Source: Fabrea salina (lineage: Eukaryota; Ciliophora; Heterotrichea; Heterotrichida; Fabreidae). From it: a DNA stretch of 64,000 nucleotides. The notes beneath the pieces were generated by a model. That model saw nothing but the letters and a program-made list of their open reading frames with translations, did no database searches and had not been told where the DNA came from. Shown piece by piece: positions 1-7,496 of this stretch (the stretch's first letter is position 1; every line of letters starts with the position of its first letter). The position numbers and the translations under genes are program-made. The stretch covers positions 96,592 through 160,591 of the forward strand of contig JALIHJ010000058.1 in the NCBI GenBank assembly GCA_022984795.1, written 5' to 3'.

Positions 1-530
1 CACTTTAAGTTAAGGCCTTTAGGGACCTCTTCTCCAAAAGCCTTAATGCTTCTCCAGCGTCTAGTTTGGTTGTCAAATGCCCAAATATCTTCAAGCTCTT
101 TGTTAAGTCCTTTTAAAGTCCCAAACCCACCTACAACCACCAAAGTCTCTTTCGAAACTGCAGATCCCATTCCGAACCTTTCAGAGGGTCCTTTTGAGTT
201 AATTTTTTCCCACCTGAATGTGCTAGTATGCAGAATGTAAGTGTCGTTGAAGTAGTTAATTTCATCCTTACCGCCAAATATGACAATGGTAGAATCTGAA
301 AGCAATTCCATCGAGTGGAGTTGTCTTGGACTTGGTTTTTTAGACTTGCTAAGTTCAACTACTTCTTCCCATAAGTGCTTTTTTATATCTAAAACACACA
401 AAGAGTCTCTACAGCTGTATCCGTCAAATCCTCCAAAAACATACACTTTCTCGTTCACATAAACAGCAGTATGGTTTGAAAGCTCTGGAAAAGCATCCTT
501 ATTAATGATTTCAACTTCTTTAAGAGCCAT
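1..530 (-). CDS. Kelch-repeat protein, N-terminal part (runs off left edge)
   Basis: An open frame on the minus strand starts at ATG 530-528 and stays open to the window edge, giving about 176 residues. It is absent from a simple ORF list because its stop lies outside the window. The translation shows kelch blades: VYVFGGFDGYSCRDSLCVLD near residues 28-47, then TIVIFGGKDEINYFNDTYIL, then LVVVGGFGTLKGLNKELEDI, each with the hydrophobic-GG pattern and a following tryptophan (HLWEE, FRWEK, RRWRS). Kelch repeats form beta-propellers used for protein binding; no catalytic domain is visible in the part present. The start codon is 10 bp from the divergent start codon of the hydrolase gene. The kelch-NAD kinase at 28357 shows that kelch blades can front an enzyme here, so the missing C-terminus could hold another domain. 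Confidence 0.85.
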   Translation of the reverse strand, partial: MALKEVEIINKDAFPELSNHTAVYVNEKVYVFGGFDGYSCRDSLCVLDIKKHLWEEVVELSKSKKPSPRQLHSMELLSDSTIVIFGGKDEINYFNDTYILHTSTFRWEKINSKGPSERFGMGSAVSKETLVVVGGFGTLKGLNKELEDIWAFDNQTRRWRSIKAFGEEVPKGLNLK

Positions 531-540
531 TACAGCAAAA
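531..540. promoter_or_regulatory. 10-bp divergent intergenic spacer
   Basis: This is the entire gap between the ATG of the kelch gene on the minus strand and the likely ATG of the ABHD11-like gene on the plus strand. It must carry both 5' leaders, or share them with coding sequence, so promoter elements probably lie inside the flanking coding regions. No motif is recognised. Confidence 0.3.
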
Positions 541-1341
541 ATGCTGCACAGTTTTAACTTTGGCAAAGGAAAGCCTGTACTGTGGCTGCACGGGTTTTTG
601 GGAAACGCTTTGAACTTTAAGTCACTAGCAAAGTCTATAGAAGGAGAACACTACTTAATAGACGCCAGAAACCATGGAAGGAGCTTCCACGACTGGGACA
701 TGAGTTACAAAGCTATGGCAGAGGACCTTTTCAGGTTCATGGACCAGTATTCTATTGAAAAGTGCAGTGTTATAGGCCATTCTATGGGCGGAAAAACTGC
801 AACTTGGGCAGCCTGCAAAGAACCTCAAAGGTTTGAAAGCGTGTGTCTTCTAGACATAGCTCCAATCGACTTCCGGGAAGCACTAGACACTCACTACCAA
901 GAACTCAGAAGCATTTTAAACTTTATGAAGCATTTAGACTTGAACCAGCCAAGACCCCACATAGAAAAGTACTCTTACTTGCACTTTGAAGACCCCATGC
1001 ACGTTGCCCTCATACTTTCTAACCTCAGAGCTGTTGCACACAACACTCACGAGTGGAGGGTGGACATAGACAACCTAGAACAAGGCTTAGAAACAGTAGC
1101 GGACTGGCCTAGTGTTTCTGAAAAGTTTGAAGGACCCTGCATAGCACTGTGTGGATCCAACTCTACTCACACTTGCAAGTCACCCTTGCTAAAGGATCTT
1201 TCTTTGAAAAGTTTTTTCACACAGCACTTTCCTGAAGTTGAAGTGCGTATGATTGAAGAAACCGCCCACTTCTTACACATCGAAAAACCCCAAGAAGTCA
1301 GTTTGCAAATATCTAATTTTCTTAAAACAGTAACTAGCTGA
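541..1341 (+). CDS. ABHD11: Alpha/beta hydrolase, ABHD11-like
   Basis: This is a 266-residue alpha/beta-hydrolase. An in-frame ATG at 541 is preferred over the non-ATG extension to 505 because MLHSFNFGKGKPVLWLHG enters the fold at once and the extension would run into the kelch gene. The oxyanion motif LHGFLG, the strand-turn IDARNHGRS and the nucleophile elbow GHSMGGKTA (Ser about 81) match ABHD11, as does the LLDIAPIDF strand. The likely catalytic His is in ETAHFLH (about 243). ABHD11 enzymes are mitochondrial serine hydrolases linked in animals to lipoylated dehydrogenase complexes; whether this copy is mitochondrial is not shown. The gene ends in TGA, evidence that UGA is a stop here. Its end overlaps the convergent small-Tim gene by 8 bp. 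Confidence 0.88.
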   Translation: MLHSFNFGKGKPVLWLHGFLGNALNFKSLAKSIEGEHYLIDARNHGRSFHDWDMSYKAMAEDLFRFMDQYSIEKCSVIGHSMGGKTATWAACKEPQRFESVCLLDIAPIDFREALDTHYQELRSILNFMKHLDLNQPRPHIEKYSYLHFEDPMHVALILSNLRAVAHNTHEWRVDIDNLEQGLETVADWPSVSEKFEGPCIALCGSNSTHTCKSPLLKDLSLKSFFTQHFPEVEVRMIEETAHFLHIEKPQEVSLQISNFLKTVTS

Positions 1342-1507
1342 GTTCCTTGAGAGTTTCTACTACAATGTTCGTAGCTTGACTATAACTTGACACACAGTTG
1401 TTCAGGCACTCTGAAGAAGGTTCGGTGTCTTTGTAGCATACTTTTAAACAGATCTTAGAAACTGAGTTTACAGTTCTTCCAACAAGGTTCTGTGTGCGGG
1501 GGTCCAT
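1334..1507 (-). CDS. Small Tim-family mitochondrial chaperone
   Basis: This is a 57-residue protein with the twin CX3C signature of small Tim proteins: CLKVC and CLNNC, followed by an amphipathic helix (VSSYSQATNIVVETLKEL). Small Tims form hexamers in the mitochondrial intermembrane space and escort hydrophobic precursors; the cysteines make two intramolecular disulfides. The C-terminal half resembles Tim8/Tim13 most, but the exact paralogue cannot be fixed. The spacing between the two CX3C motifs is only 9 residues, shorter than the 11-16 usual in the family. The ATG at 1507-1505 (MDPRTQNLV) is chosen over an upstream start at 1522 because it lies 1 bp after the stop of the preceding gene. 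The 3' end overlaps the convergent hydrolase gene. Confidence 0.8.
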   Translation of the reverse strand: MDPRTQNLVGRTVNSVSKICLKVCYKDTEPSSECLNNCVSSYSQATNIVVETLKELS

Positions 1508-1508
1508 A

Positions 1509-2333
1509 TTAATTCTTAGCACCTATACTAGTTAAAAAACTTAAAAACTTGTTTGCAAATTCTTCTGAAAGAGTTTCGAAGGGTTTTTCTTGAGTAGGGC
1601 CTTCAAAAAACAGCTCTTCTATTTGGACTTCGCAAGTAACTAAGTTTTTGTAGGTGCTTAAAAGCGTTTCAAAGTCTTCTTCAGAAAAGGGCATTACAGT
1701 TGTTAACTGACTAAAAGCTTCTTCTAAAGGGTTTTTAGACCCTAAAGAATTGACAACTTGGGCATCCAACACACTCCTTAGAACAAAAGGGTAGTTGTAA
1801 GTGAGTTGTTTGAGCTTCTGGACTGTGGTGGCAGCTAAGGTAGAAAAAAGCACAGTTCCAGGAACTTGTTGTTCTTGTGTGTAACTAAAGATGCTTTTGC
1901 TTTTGGATTTCAAAACTGGACCTATGTCTTCACACACTGACTCTGCTTGGTGAGGCAAAACACTCAGAACTATATAGTCACACTCTTTAGCAACTCTACT
2001 GTTATCCCAAAAAATCTGAATTCCGCGTTCAAGAAACTGACTGTAGTTTTCAGGCGATCTAGTTGAAACCATGATTTGAGAACTTGGAACTAACTCTAAG
2101 TCAAGTACTTCTTCTAGTACACAAGTGCCTACTTGGCCTAAACCTATGATTCCTAGTTTGAAGCAGTCTAAACTTCCTTGGGATTCTTGGTAGAGTTTTT
2201 GGTACCTTGAAATTTGAAAAACGCTTTGCTTAGCTACTAGTTTCCTAACTAACTTGGCTGAGTTGTACAGCTTTTCAAAAGAAGAGTCTGAAAAAATATT
2301 GTTTAAAAGCTCGGGGGAAATGAACTGTTCCAT
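1509..2333 (-). CDS. NOXRED1: NOXRED1-like NADP-dependent oxidoreductase
   Basis: This is a 274-residue protein. An N-terminal helical region of about 60 residues precedes a Rossmann fold with the dinucleotide loop GIIGLGQVGTCVLEE, then MVSTRSPENYSQF, where STR is suited to NADP phosphate binding, then DYIVLSVLPHQAESV. This order (GxGxxG, STRxPE, the LPxQ turn) is that of the pyrroline-5-carboxylate-reductase-like NOXRED1 family, whose substrate is not established. Two genes follow or precede within a few bases: the small-Tim start is 1 bp downstream of the stop, and the 58-aa gene ends 3 bp upstream of the start. A role in proline metabolism should not be assumed, because the C-terminal dimerisation domain of true P5CR is not evident. 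Confidence 0.75.
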   Translation of the reverse strand: MEQFISPELLNNIFSDSSFEKLYNSAKLVRKLVAKQSVFQISRYQKLYQESQGSLDCFKLGIIGLGQVGTCVLEEVLDLELVPSSQIMVSTRSPENYSQFLERGIQIFWDNSRVAKECDYIVLSVLPHQAESVCEDIGPVLKSKSKSIFSYTQEQQVPGTVLFSTLAATTVQKLKQLTYNYPFVLRSVLDAQVVNSLGSKNPLEEAFSQLTTVMPFSEEDFETLLSTYKNLVTCEVQIEELFFEGPTQEKPFETLSEEFANKFLSFLTSIGAKN

Positions 2334-2336
2334 TAT

Positions 2337-2513
2337 TTAAGTTTTATCATTTTCTTTGGCAAGGCGCTCTAAGTACCTGATTGTAAGGGCGCTTTGGCAC
2401 TTGTTTTGCCTTAATTTGTGGATTAAGGCGTGAATTGCTTGGGTTCGAGTTTCGTCAAGAATAGAGTTCAAAAAGTCCTGGGCCTGCTGGAGTTCTTCCT
2501 CAGTTATATCCAT
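2337..2513 (-). CDS. Small hypothetical protein, 58 aa, overlapping the kinase gene
   Basis: This short open frame runs from ATG 2513-2511 to TAA 2339-2337 and fills the gap between the Nek-like kinase gene and the NOXRED1-like gene. The predicted product begins MDITEEELQQAQDFLNSILD and continues with a predicted basic helix (HALIHKLRQNKCQSALTIRY) ending LAKENDKT. Codon choice and helix-like composition look like the neighbouring genes, and it leaves 3 bp to the next start. Its first 14 bp overlap the last codons of the kinase in another frame, with the kinase stop TGA inside its own ATA-ACT-GAG. No family is recognised. The alternative, that it is a C-terminal exon of the kinase, needs a GT..AG intron at the junction, and none is visible. 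Confidence 0.6.
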   Translation of the reverse strand: MDITEEELQQAQDFLNSILDETRTQAIHALIHKLRQNKCQSALTIRYLERLAKENDKT

Positions 2514-3630
2514 TTATGTTAATAGCGCGCAAGTGGGCTGTATTAGGCCTTAGGGGCAAAGTAGTTCTAGTTTTGGGAACAGCGGTGCTAGGGCGCTTTT
2601 TGGAGTTCTGCATAGGCTTCATCCACAAACTCCGACTAGAGGCCAATCTGTTGTTTGTCATAAGGTATTCTTTGAATACTTTGGCGTTCTTATTGACTGA
2701 GGCACTTCTGCGTTTGTGCTTGGGCCACCAAACAGGTTTGTGGAGGGGGGTTTCTTGACTTTCTTCAGTGTAACTAACTGTAGTTTTCTTTTTGGTTACT
2801 TGCACTGCTGGAGTTTGAGGCGGGAAGTACTGGTCTTTTATGAACTTAGGAAACAACTCAAAGGTGTCTTTTAGTTCGATACGCTTTGGTGGGTTTTTGA
2901 TGAGGAACTTGAGGATGAAATTGTTTAGTTTAGGAGAATAGCATTGAGGGATGCTATTTGGTTTGGACTTGACTATGTTTCTAGCTAGAGTTACAAGGTT
3001 ATCTCCACTGAAAGGGGGTTGGAGACTAGCTAGGTTGTACAAAATGCACCCTACTGCCCAGGAGTCTGCTTTGAAGTTGTAAGGTTTGTTTTGGACTATT
3101 TCTGGACTTAAGTACAGAGGAGTTCCTACCTGGGAATTCACTTTGCTGTTATCTAAGAGTTTGGAAACTCCTAAGTCAGCAAGCTTAACTTTGTTTTCTG
3201 AGTTTAAAAGCACGTTCATGCACTTTAAGTCTCTGTGGAGGATTCTTTTGGAATGCAAGTAGTCTACGCCTAAGCAAACTTGGTAAGCGATTTCCCAGAT
3301 TGTTTTTTCTCCTAAATACATTCTTTTGGCTTTTTGGGAAGAAATTAAGGACTGCAGGTCGCCTGCTTCAGCATATTCCATTAAGATGTAGAGTTGCTTG
3401 TTGCTCACACAGCTGTAGTAGTAAGAAATCACGTGAGGATGGTTGAGGTTCTGAAGAATCTGCACTTCTTTTAGGGCTTCTTGTTGTTTCTTAAGTGGTA
3501 AGTGAGCTAAGTCAATGATCTTAAGAACTGCCTTTCCTCTTTGGGGACACTCAACTTTATACACAGTTCCATAACTTCCGTTGCCTAGTTTTTCAAGTAC
3601 TTTAAAACCCTTTAAAGGAGAGTTTTCCAT
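2500..3630 (-). CDS. Nek-like serine/threonine protein kinase
   Basis: This is a 376-residue kinase. The domain fills residues 9-265: glycine loop GNGSYGTVYK, ATP-anchoring lysine in AVLKIIDL, HRDLKCMNVLL catalytic loop, LADLGVSK in place of the DFG motif, VGTPLYLSPE activation segment, and DSWAVGCILYNLASLQPPF. The insert pattern (EVQILQNLNHPHVI, YILMEYAEAGDL) and overall shape fit the Nek family, which acts on cilia, basal bodies and mitosis and is expanded in ciliates. DLG replacing DFG is found in some Neks and is compatible with activity. The C-terminal 110 residues are basic and low in order (KHKRRSASV, KKRPSTAVPKTRTTL). Stop is TGA at 2502-2500. The start is 2 bp from the stop of the upstream seven-TM gene. 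Confidence 0.88.
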   Translation of the reverse strand: MENSPLKGFKVLEKLGNGSYGTVYKVECPQRGKAVLKIIDLAHLPLKKQQEALKEVQILQNLNHPHVISYYYSCVSNKQLYILMEYAEAGDLQSLISSQKAKRMYLGEKTIWEIAYQVCLGVDYLHSKRILHRDLKCMNVLLNSENKVKLADLGVSKLLDNSKVNSQVGTPLYLSPEIVQNKPYNFKADSWAVGCILYNLASLQPPFSGDNLVTLARNIVKSKPNSIPQCYSPKLNNFILKFLIKNPPKRIELKDTFELFPKFIKDQYFPPQTPAVQVTKKKTTVSYTEESQETPLHKPVWWPKHKRRSASVNKNAKVFKEYLMTNNRLASSRSLWMKPMQNSKKRPSTAVPKTRTTLPLRPNTAHLRAININGYN

Positions 3631-3632
3631 TA

Positions 3633-4643
3633 TTAAATAACAGAGTTATTTCTAGCGTATAAATAAGTTTCTGTGAGTGTCAGAGTTACAGGTTCGTCGC
3701 CCATTTTAATGAGTCTTCTTCTTAATTCGTATTTTTCTTGTGAGTCTACAATGCTACTATAAGCGCTTTTGTTGTGCGAGAATATAGACTCGTGTACTTC
3801 TTCTTCCTCTTCCATAGGTCTTTTGGCTTTTACGATCAAAAGAACCGCCCCCACCGGAAGCACTTCCATAACTCCGTAGTAAAACAGCACAAAAAAGATA
3901 TCAAACGAAAAAGTCCCTGTAAAGTTATCATTCAAAGGAAGCAGTGCTAGCGGCAGTACAGACTTGAGCAAAAAGGACACTCCAGATACCAAAGAAATCA
4001 CTTTGATCCTTTTAGCTATAGAATAGCCAGTCTCCCCTGAAAAGATCATTTGTATATGGATCCACAAAGTCCTTGCTGAGAAGTACAGCAGTGAAGCCGT
4101 TATAAACGAAAACACTGCGTTAGTCACTACTAAAGTTAAAAAAGAACTTCCTGAAATCAATAAGCTCTTTCCATCGGAGTAACTAATCACCACCATAATG
4201 TGGAAGAAGTAGTTCAAGAAATTGAAAACAAAGTAAAAAACCACAAAGCAAGTTAAGTAAACTTTCTTCCTCGAAGGACTTATAGTTTGAGTTGTTGAAA
4301 TGTATATCTGCGACCATATTAAAAAAAAAGTGCTTCCTAACAGAAAAAGAGTCGCAGAAGGCAGGTAATCCAGGAGGTAGTACAAAGTTGAAGGGTACCT
4401 GAAAAACATGTCTAGTATCCAGACTATCCTCACTGTATAAAACTTACTTAAAAGAATTGTTGAGAGAATGAATACAAACAACTTAGATCTAGTGAGTGAA
4501 CTTCCTTCTTGTCTGTAAAACATAGAAACCCTCAATAAGCATATAAGCAACAAGATAGTGTAAAGCACCAAAATCACATAAAGCCCTGCCCTTTCACCCT
4601 CAGTTTTGTGCTGGCTCACTCCCATTTCATCCATTTCTCCCAT
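3633..4643 (-). CDS. Seven-TM membrane protein (possible TOM1/GPR137-like)
   Basis: This is a 336-residue protein with about seven hydrophobic segments: residues 20-40 (LYVILVLYTILLLICLL), 52-70, 90-110 (YLPSATLFLLGSTFFLIW), 128-150, 163-190, 214-235 and 243-268. A charged cytosolic tail follows (KAKRPMEEEEEVHES). The layout and the short polar N-terminus recall the THH1/TOM1/TOM3 and GPR137 group, which are endolysosomal or tonoplast seven-TM proteins, but no decisive motif is visible, so this is tentative. A different seven-TM receptor family is the main alternative. The N-terminus has several candidate Met residues (MGEMDEMG), so the start is uncertain by up to six residues. It sits in a run of four minus-strand genes after CCT8. 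Confidence 0.6.
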   Translation of the reverse strand: MGEMDEMGVSQHKTEGERAGLYVILVLYTILLLICLLRVSMFYRQEGSSLTRSKLFVFILSTILLSKFYTVRIVWILDMFFRYPSTLYYLLDYLPSATLFLLGSTFFLIWSQIYISTTQTISPSRKKVYLTCFVVFYFVFNFLNYFFHIMVVISYSDGKSLLISGSSFLTLVVTNAVFSFITASLLYFSARTLWIHIQMIFSGETGYSIAKRIKVISLVSGVSFLLKSVLPLALLPLNDNFTGTFSFDIFFVLFYYGVMEVLPVGAVLLIVKAKRPMEEEEEVHESIFSHNKSAYSSIVDSQEKYELRRRLIKMGDEPVTLTLTETYLYARNNSVI

Positions 4644-4667
4644 TTGATTACTAAAAATAGACTTATA

Positions 4668-6269
4668 TTAATCCTCTTCCATAGGGGGTCTTTTATTAGG
4701 GTTGGGGCCTCCAGAAGGCTTGGACATAATGATTTGGTCCACTCTCAGAACTGTCAAAGCCACGTCAGTTGCCAACTTGACTCCCCAAGACTTAGCTCTG
4801 AAAGCGTCCAGAATCTCCTCACTGATGTCCCTCACACTTCCTTCGTCCACGTCAATGCCTACTTTAGGGTTGCTTTCAGCGTAAATCTTGGAAAGCATTT
4901 CATTAGCACCGTGTCCTGCGTTTTCTGCAAGTATTTTAGGAATGGCCTCAAAGGCTTGGGCGTACCTGATGATGGCATACTGGTCTAGGCCTGGTTGTGT
5001 AGCAGCAAAGTCTTTGATGCGCTTGGCAATTTCAGCTTCAGTGGCCCCTGCCCCAGGAACCAATCTTCCGTCCTTTCTCAGAATTCTAAAAGTGTTTAAG
5101 GCGTCGTCAATAGCACGTTCAGCATCGTCAAGCATGTTTTGGGTGGAAGCCCTTAGCACTATTGTGGAGACCTTAGAGTTTTCGCTTTCTCTTTTGAAGA
5201 CAGTAACTCGTTTGCTAGCAATTTCTTCAACAACTACTTCGTCAGCATGACCCATTTCTTCAGGAGTAGGAGCTCCCAGTCTGACTAGTGTAGTTGCTCC
5301 CAACATGCTTGAAATGCGCCTGATCTCAAACTTAGAAGCGATTTTGAGGACCATAATTCCTCTTTGTTCTAGGTAGTGCATGCACATTTCAGCTATTGAG
5401 CCCCCGGAAACAACTACTTTCACTCCTGCGTCAGCAATTTCGTCCACTAAGTTCTTGGCTAGTTGTTCTTCGCCTTTGTTGTAGTCCATGAGTTCTTGGG
5501 CGTTGTGGATGAGAACTGTGCCTTTGGTGTCTGAGTACTGTGGGTCTAGTGGGCAGTTGAACACTGCCACTTTGGCGTCATGGGCTTCCTTCACGGAACC
5601 TTCGCAGTCTCTGTTAATTACCATTCCTCTAAAAGCTTCTGTCATGGCTAAGTTGCCTCCCTGAATCTTCACCACACGCACGTTATCCATGTCGAACTTC
5701 TGGTCTCCCTCAGTCACAATCATGCAAGCCTGAGCGACGCACTTGGCTAGGTGCTTTTCGTATCCGTAAATCTTGCTGGCAATGGTGGGGCGGAGGCACT
5801 TTTCGACGAGGTCTTTGTCTTTGAAGTCAGAAATGGTTTGTGTGACTAGTTCAGGAAGGATTTCTTCGAGTTTTTTGCTAGAGCGTTCGTAGCCATTGAG
5901 GATTTCACTGGGGTGAAGTCCAGTTTGGATGAGTTCTTCAGCAAAGCGAAGGAGTTCCCCGGCAAGAATGACCACTAAGTTAGTGGCGTCTCCGTTTTCT
6001 GACTCTTGCATTTTGGCAGCTTGGACTATGAGTTTGCCTGCAGGGTGTTGTATGTCGAGTTCTTGCATGATGGTGGCTGCGTCTGTAGTCACGAAGAGCT
6101 TTTCAAGGTTGTTAACCACTAGTTTGTTCATTCCGTAAGGCCCTAAAGAAGTGCGGGTCATTTGGGAAAGCTGTTTGCAAGCGTCGATGTTTTTGAGAAT
6201 GGCTTCTTCTAGCCCAGAAAATGTCCGGGACCCTTCTTTGAGCAGAGATTGGACTCCTCCTTGGAACAT
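4668..6269 (-). CDS. CCT8: T-complex chaperonin subunit theta
   Basis: This is a 533-residue group II chaperonin subunit, full length for the family. Diagnostic stretches include RTSLGPYGMNKLVVNNLEKL near residues 39-58, TTDAATIMQELDIQHPA, the nucleotide loop NGDATNLVV (GDGTN in most homologues) and VPGAGATEAEIAKRI. The N-terminal GLEEAILKNIDACKQL and the phrase GPYGMNK single out CCT8. CCT is a cytosolic hexadecamer folding actin, tubulin and WD40 proteins. The C-terminus (PSGGPNPNKRPPMEED) is a flexible tail pointing into the cavity. The ATG is 9 bp from the divergent start of the coiled-coil gene; there is no in-frame Met further upstream within non-coding sequence. Confidence 0.97.
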   Translation of the reverse strand: MFQGGVQSLLKEGSRTFSGLEEAILKNIDACKQLSQMTRTSLGPYGMNKLVVNNLEKLFVTTDAATIMQELDIQHPAGKLIVQAAKMQESENGDATNLVVILAGELLRFAEELIQTGLHPSEILNGYERSSKKLEEILPELVTQTISDFKDKDLVEKCLRPTIASKIYGYEKHLAKCVAQACMIVTEGDQKFDMDNVRVVKIQGGNLAMTEAFRGMVINRDCEGSVKEAHDAKVAVFNCPLDPQYSDTKGTVLIHNAQELMDYNKGEEQLAKNLVDEIADAGVKVVVSGGSIAEMCMHYLEQRGIMVLKIASKFEIRRISSMLGATTLVRLGAPTPEEMGHADEVVVEEIASKRVTVFKRESENSKVSTIVLRASTQNMLDDAERAIDDALNTFRILRKDGRLVPGAGATEAEIAKRIKDFAATQPGLDQYAIIRYAQAFEAIPKILAENAGHGANEMLSKIYAESNPKVGIDVDEGSVRDISEEILDAFRAKSWGVKLATDVALTVLRVDQIIMSKPSGGPNPNKRPPMEED

Positions 6270-6278
6270 ATTGTATAA
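6270..6278. promoter_or_regulatory. 9-bp divergent intergenic spacer
   Basis: This 9-bp spacer separates the CCT8 start codon from the divergent start of the coiled-coil gene and reads ATTGTATAA. Both starts are the first plausible Met, so the two transcripts must begin within a few bases of their ATGs or within the neighbouring coding sequence. Confidence 0.3.
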
Positions 6279-7496
6279 ATGGCGTCGGATTCAAAAAAGA
6301 CTTTTGGTGCGAAAAGCCCTTTAACGAAGAACATGTGCATAACTACTTCTTCGTCTCCTTCTTACACGAGGGTTTTTAACTCTGAGTTCAGCACAGACCA
6401 AACTATGGTGGACGACTTCTTCAAGAACTCAAGTGAGATCCAAAAAGAACTTTTCAAGCTTAGTTCTATTTTCAGAAGCCCTCAGAAGAAGACTAGGATC
6501 GTAAGTGACTTAAACAAACCTTTTCTTCAGGAGTCTGATGCACTGAAAAACAAGTGGGCTAGAGTAAACCCAATCCTCCAAAGAAATGGCTACCCCCTTC
6601 TTAAAGAAGGAGACTACCAGGGGCTTCTAGATGCCTTTATTGAAGTACTTGAAGATAAACCTTACTTCCCTAACAAATGCTCACCTAGGTCTTTCGTGTC
6701 ATCCTTTTCAGAGGGATTCAACTCTCCTAGAGCAGGGTTCCTAAAAACCAGTTACCCCTCTAAAGAAGAAAAAATATTTGGAAAGTTCTTTGAAAAGCAA
6801 TTTGACTCTAGAAGCCACACTGATGTAAAAGTGATGGGTTTAATCACTATGTACGAAGAAAGAATTAAAATCCTCAAACAAAAAACCAGTGTTAAGTCTG
6901 TAAGCAACAAACTCTTAGCTGAACAAGAAGTAAGTGACCTCAAAGACCGACTGTTCAGTCTGCAAGAAGAAAACCAAAAGGCCAAAAGTGAAATCCAAAA
7001 ACTAACGCTGGTCAAAGAAAAACTAGAACTTCAGAACTCAGCCCTAACTGACTCAATCCAAAACTACAAAGACTCCCAAAAAAACTCAGATGTTGAAAAC
7101 ATCTGTAGTAAAGTTTCACAAATTGAGCACTTCATTAGAGAGATTTACAGCAAAATCTTTAAAGAAGAATTTCCTGAAAACTACTCCTCTGCACTTTCCA
7201 GCATATACTCTAAAGTCCATAACTTTTTAGACGTTCCTTCTTTACTTGCTGAAATCAGCAAAGCTCTTGACTTCCACAGCACCGACCTCCAAGAAATCCT
7301 AGACCACTGCAGTTTGTTCAGCTACTTCAAATCACTCTTTGAAATAAAATCTGACTTCAAAAACAAAATTGACAACCTTTTTTTAACTACACACGAAATA
7401 AAAGCTTTTGTTCAGTTGATGAAAGGAAGGTTCCAACTCAGAACTAATGAACTCAGCGAAGTACTTGAAACTATAAAAAAATATGTTTTAAACTAA
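6279..7496 (+). CDS. Coiled-coil protein of unknown function
   Basis: This is a 405-residue protein with no recognised family. The first 60 residues are Ser/Thr-rich and look disordered (KKTFGAKSPLTKNM, TTSSSPSYTR). A globular-looking segment follows (ALKNKWARVNPILQRNGYPL, YQGLLDAFIEVLEDKPYFP). A heptad-rich coiled coil covers about residues 195-270 (LAEQEVSDLKDRLFSLQEEN, then KLTLVKEKLELQNSALTDSI). The C-terminal 130 residues are helical (VENICSKVSQIEHFIREIYS). This layout would suit a cytoskeletal or ciliary scaffold, but that is inference. The gene is convergent with the WD40-TRP gene: its TAA overlaps the other gene's TAG by 4 bp (7493-7496). Confidence 0.85.
   Translation: MASDSKKTFGAKSPLTKNMCITTSSSPSYTRVFNSEFSTDQTMVDDFFKNSSEIQKELFKLSSIFRSPQKKTRIVSDLNKPFLQESDALKNKWARVNPILQRNGYPLLKEGDYQGLLDAFIEVLEDKPYFPNKCSPRSFVSSFSEGFNSPRAGFLKTSYPSKEEKIFGKFFEKQFDSRSHTDVKVMGLITMYEERIKILKQKTSVKSVSNKLLAEQEVSDLKDRLFSLQEENQKAKSEIQKLTLVKEKLELQNSALTDSIQNYKDSQKNSDVENICSKVSQIEHFIREIYSKIFKEEFPENYSSALSSIYSKVHNFLDVPSLLAEISKALDFHSTDLQEILDHCSLFSYFKSLFEIKSDFKNKIDNLFLTTHEIKAFVQLMKGRFQLRTNELSEVLETIKKYVLN

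Noticed and set aside
1339-1341. UGA as a sense codon, as in Blepharisma
   Set aside because: UGA closes the hydrolase and the Nek-like kinase at the expected protein ends, and read-through would run into neighbouring genes. No UGA was seen within the conserved domains of intact genes.
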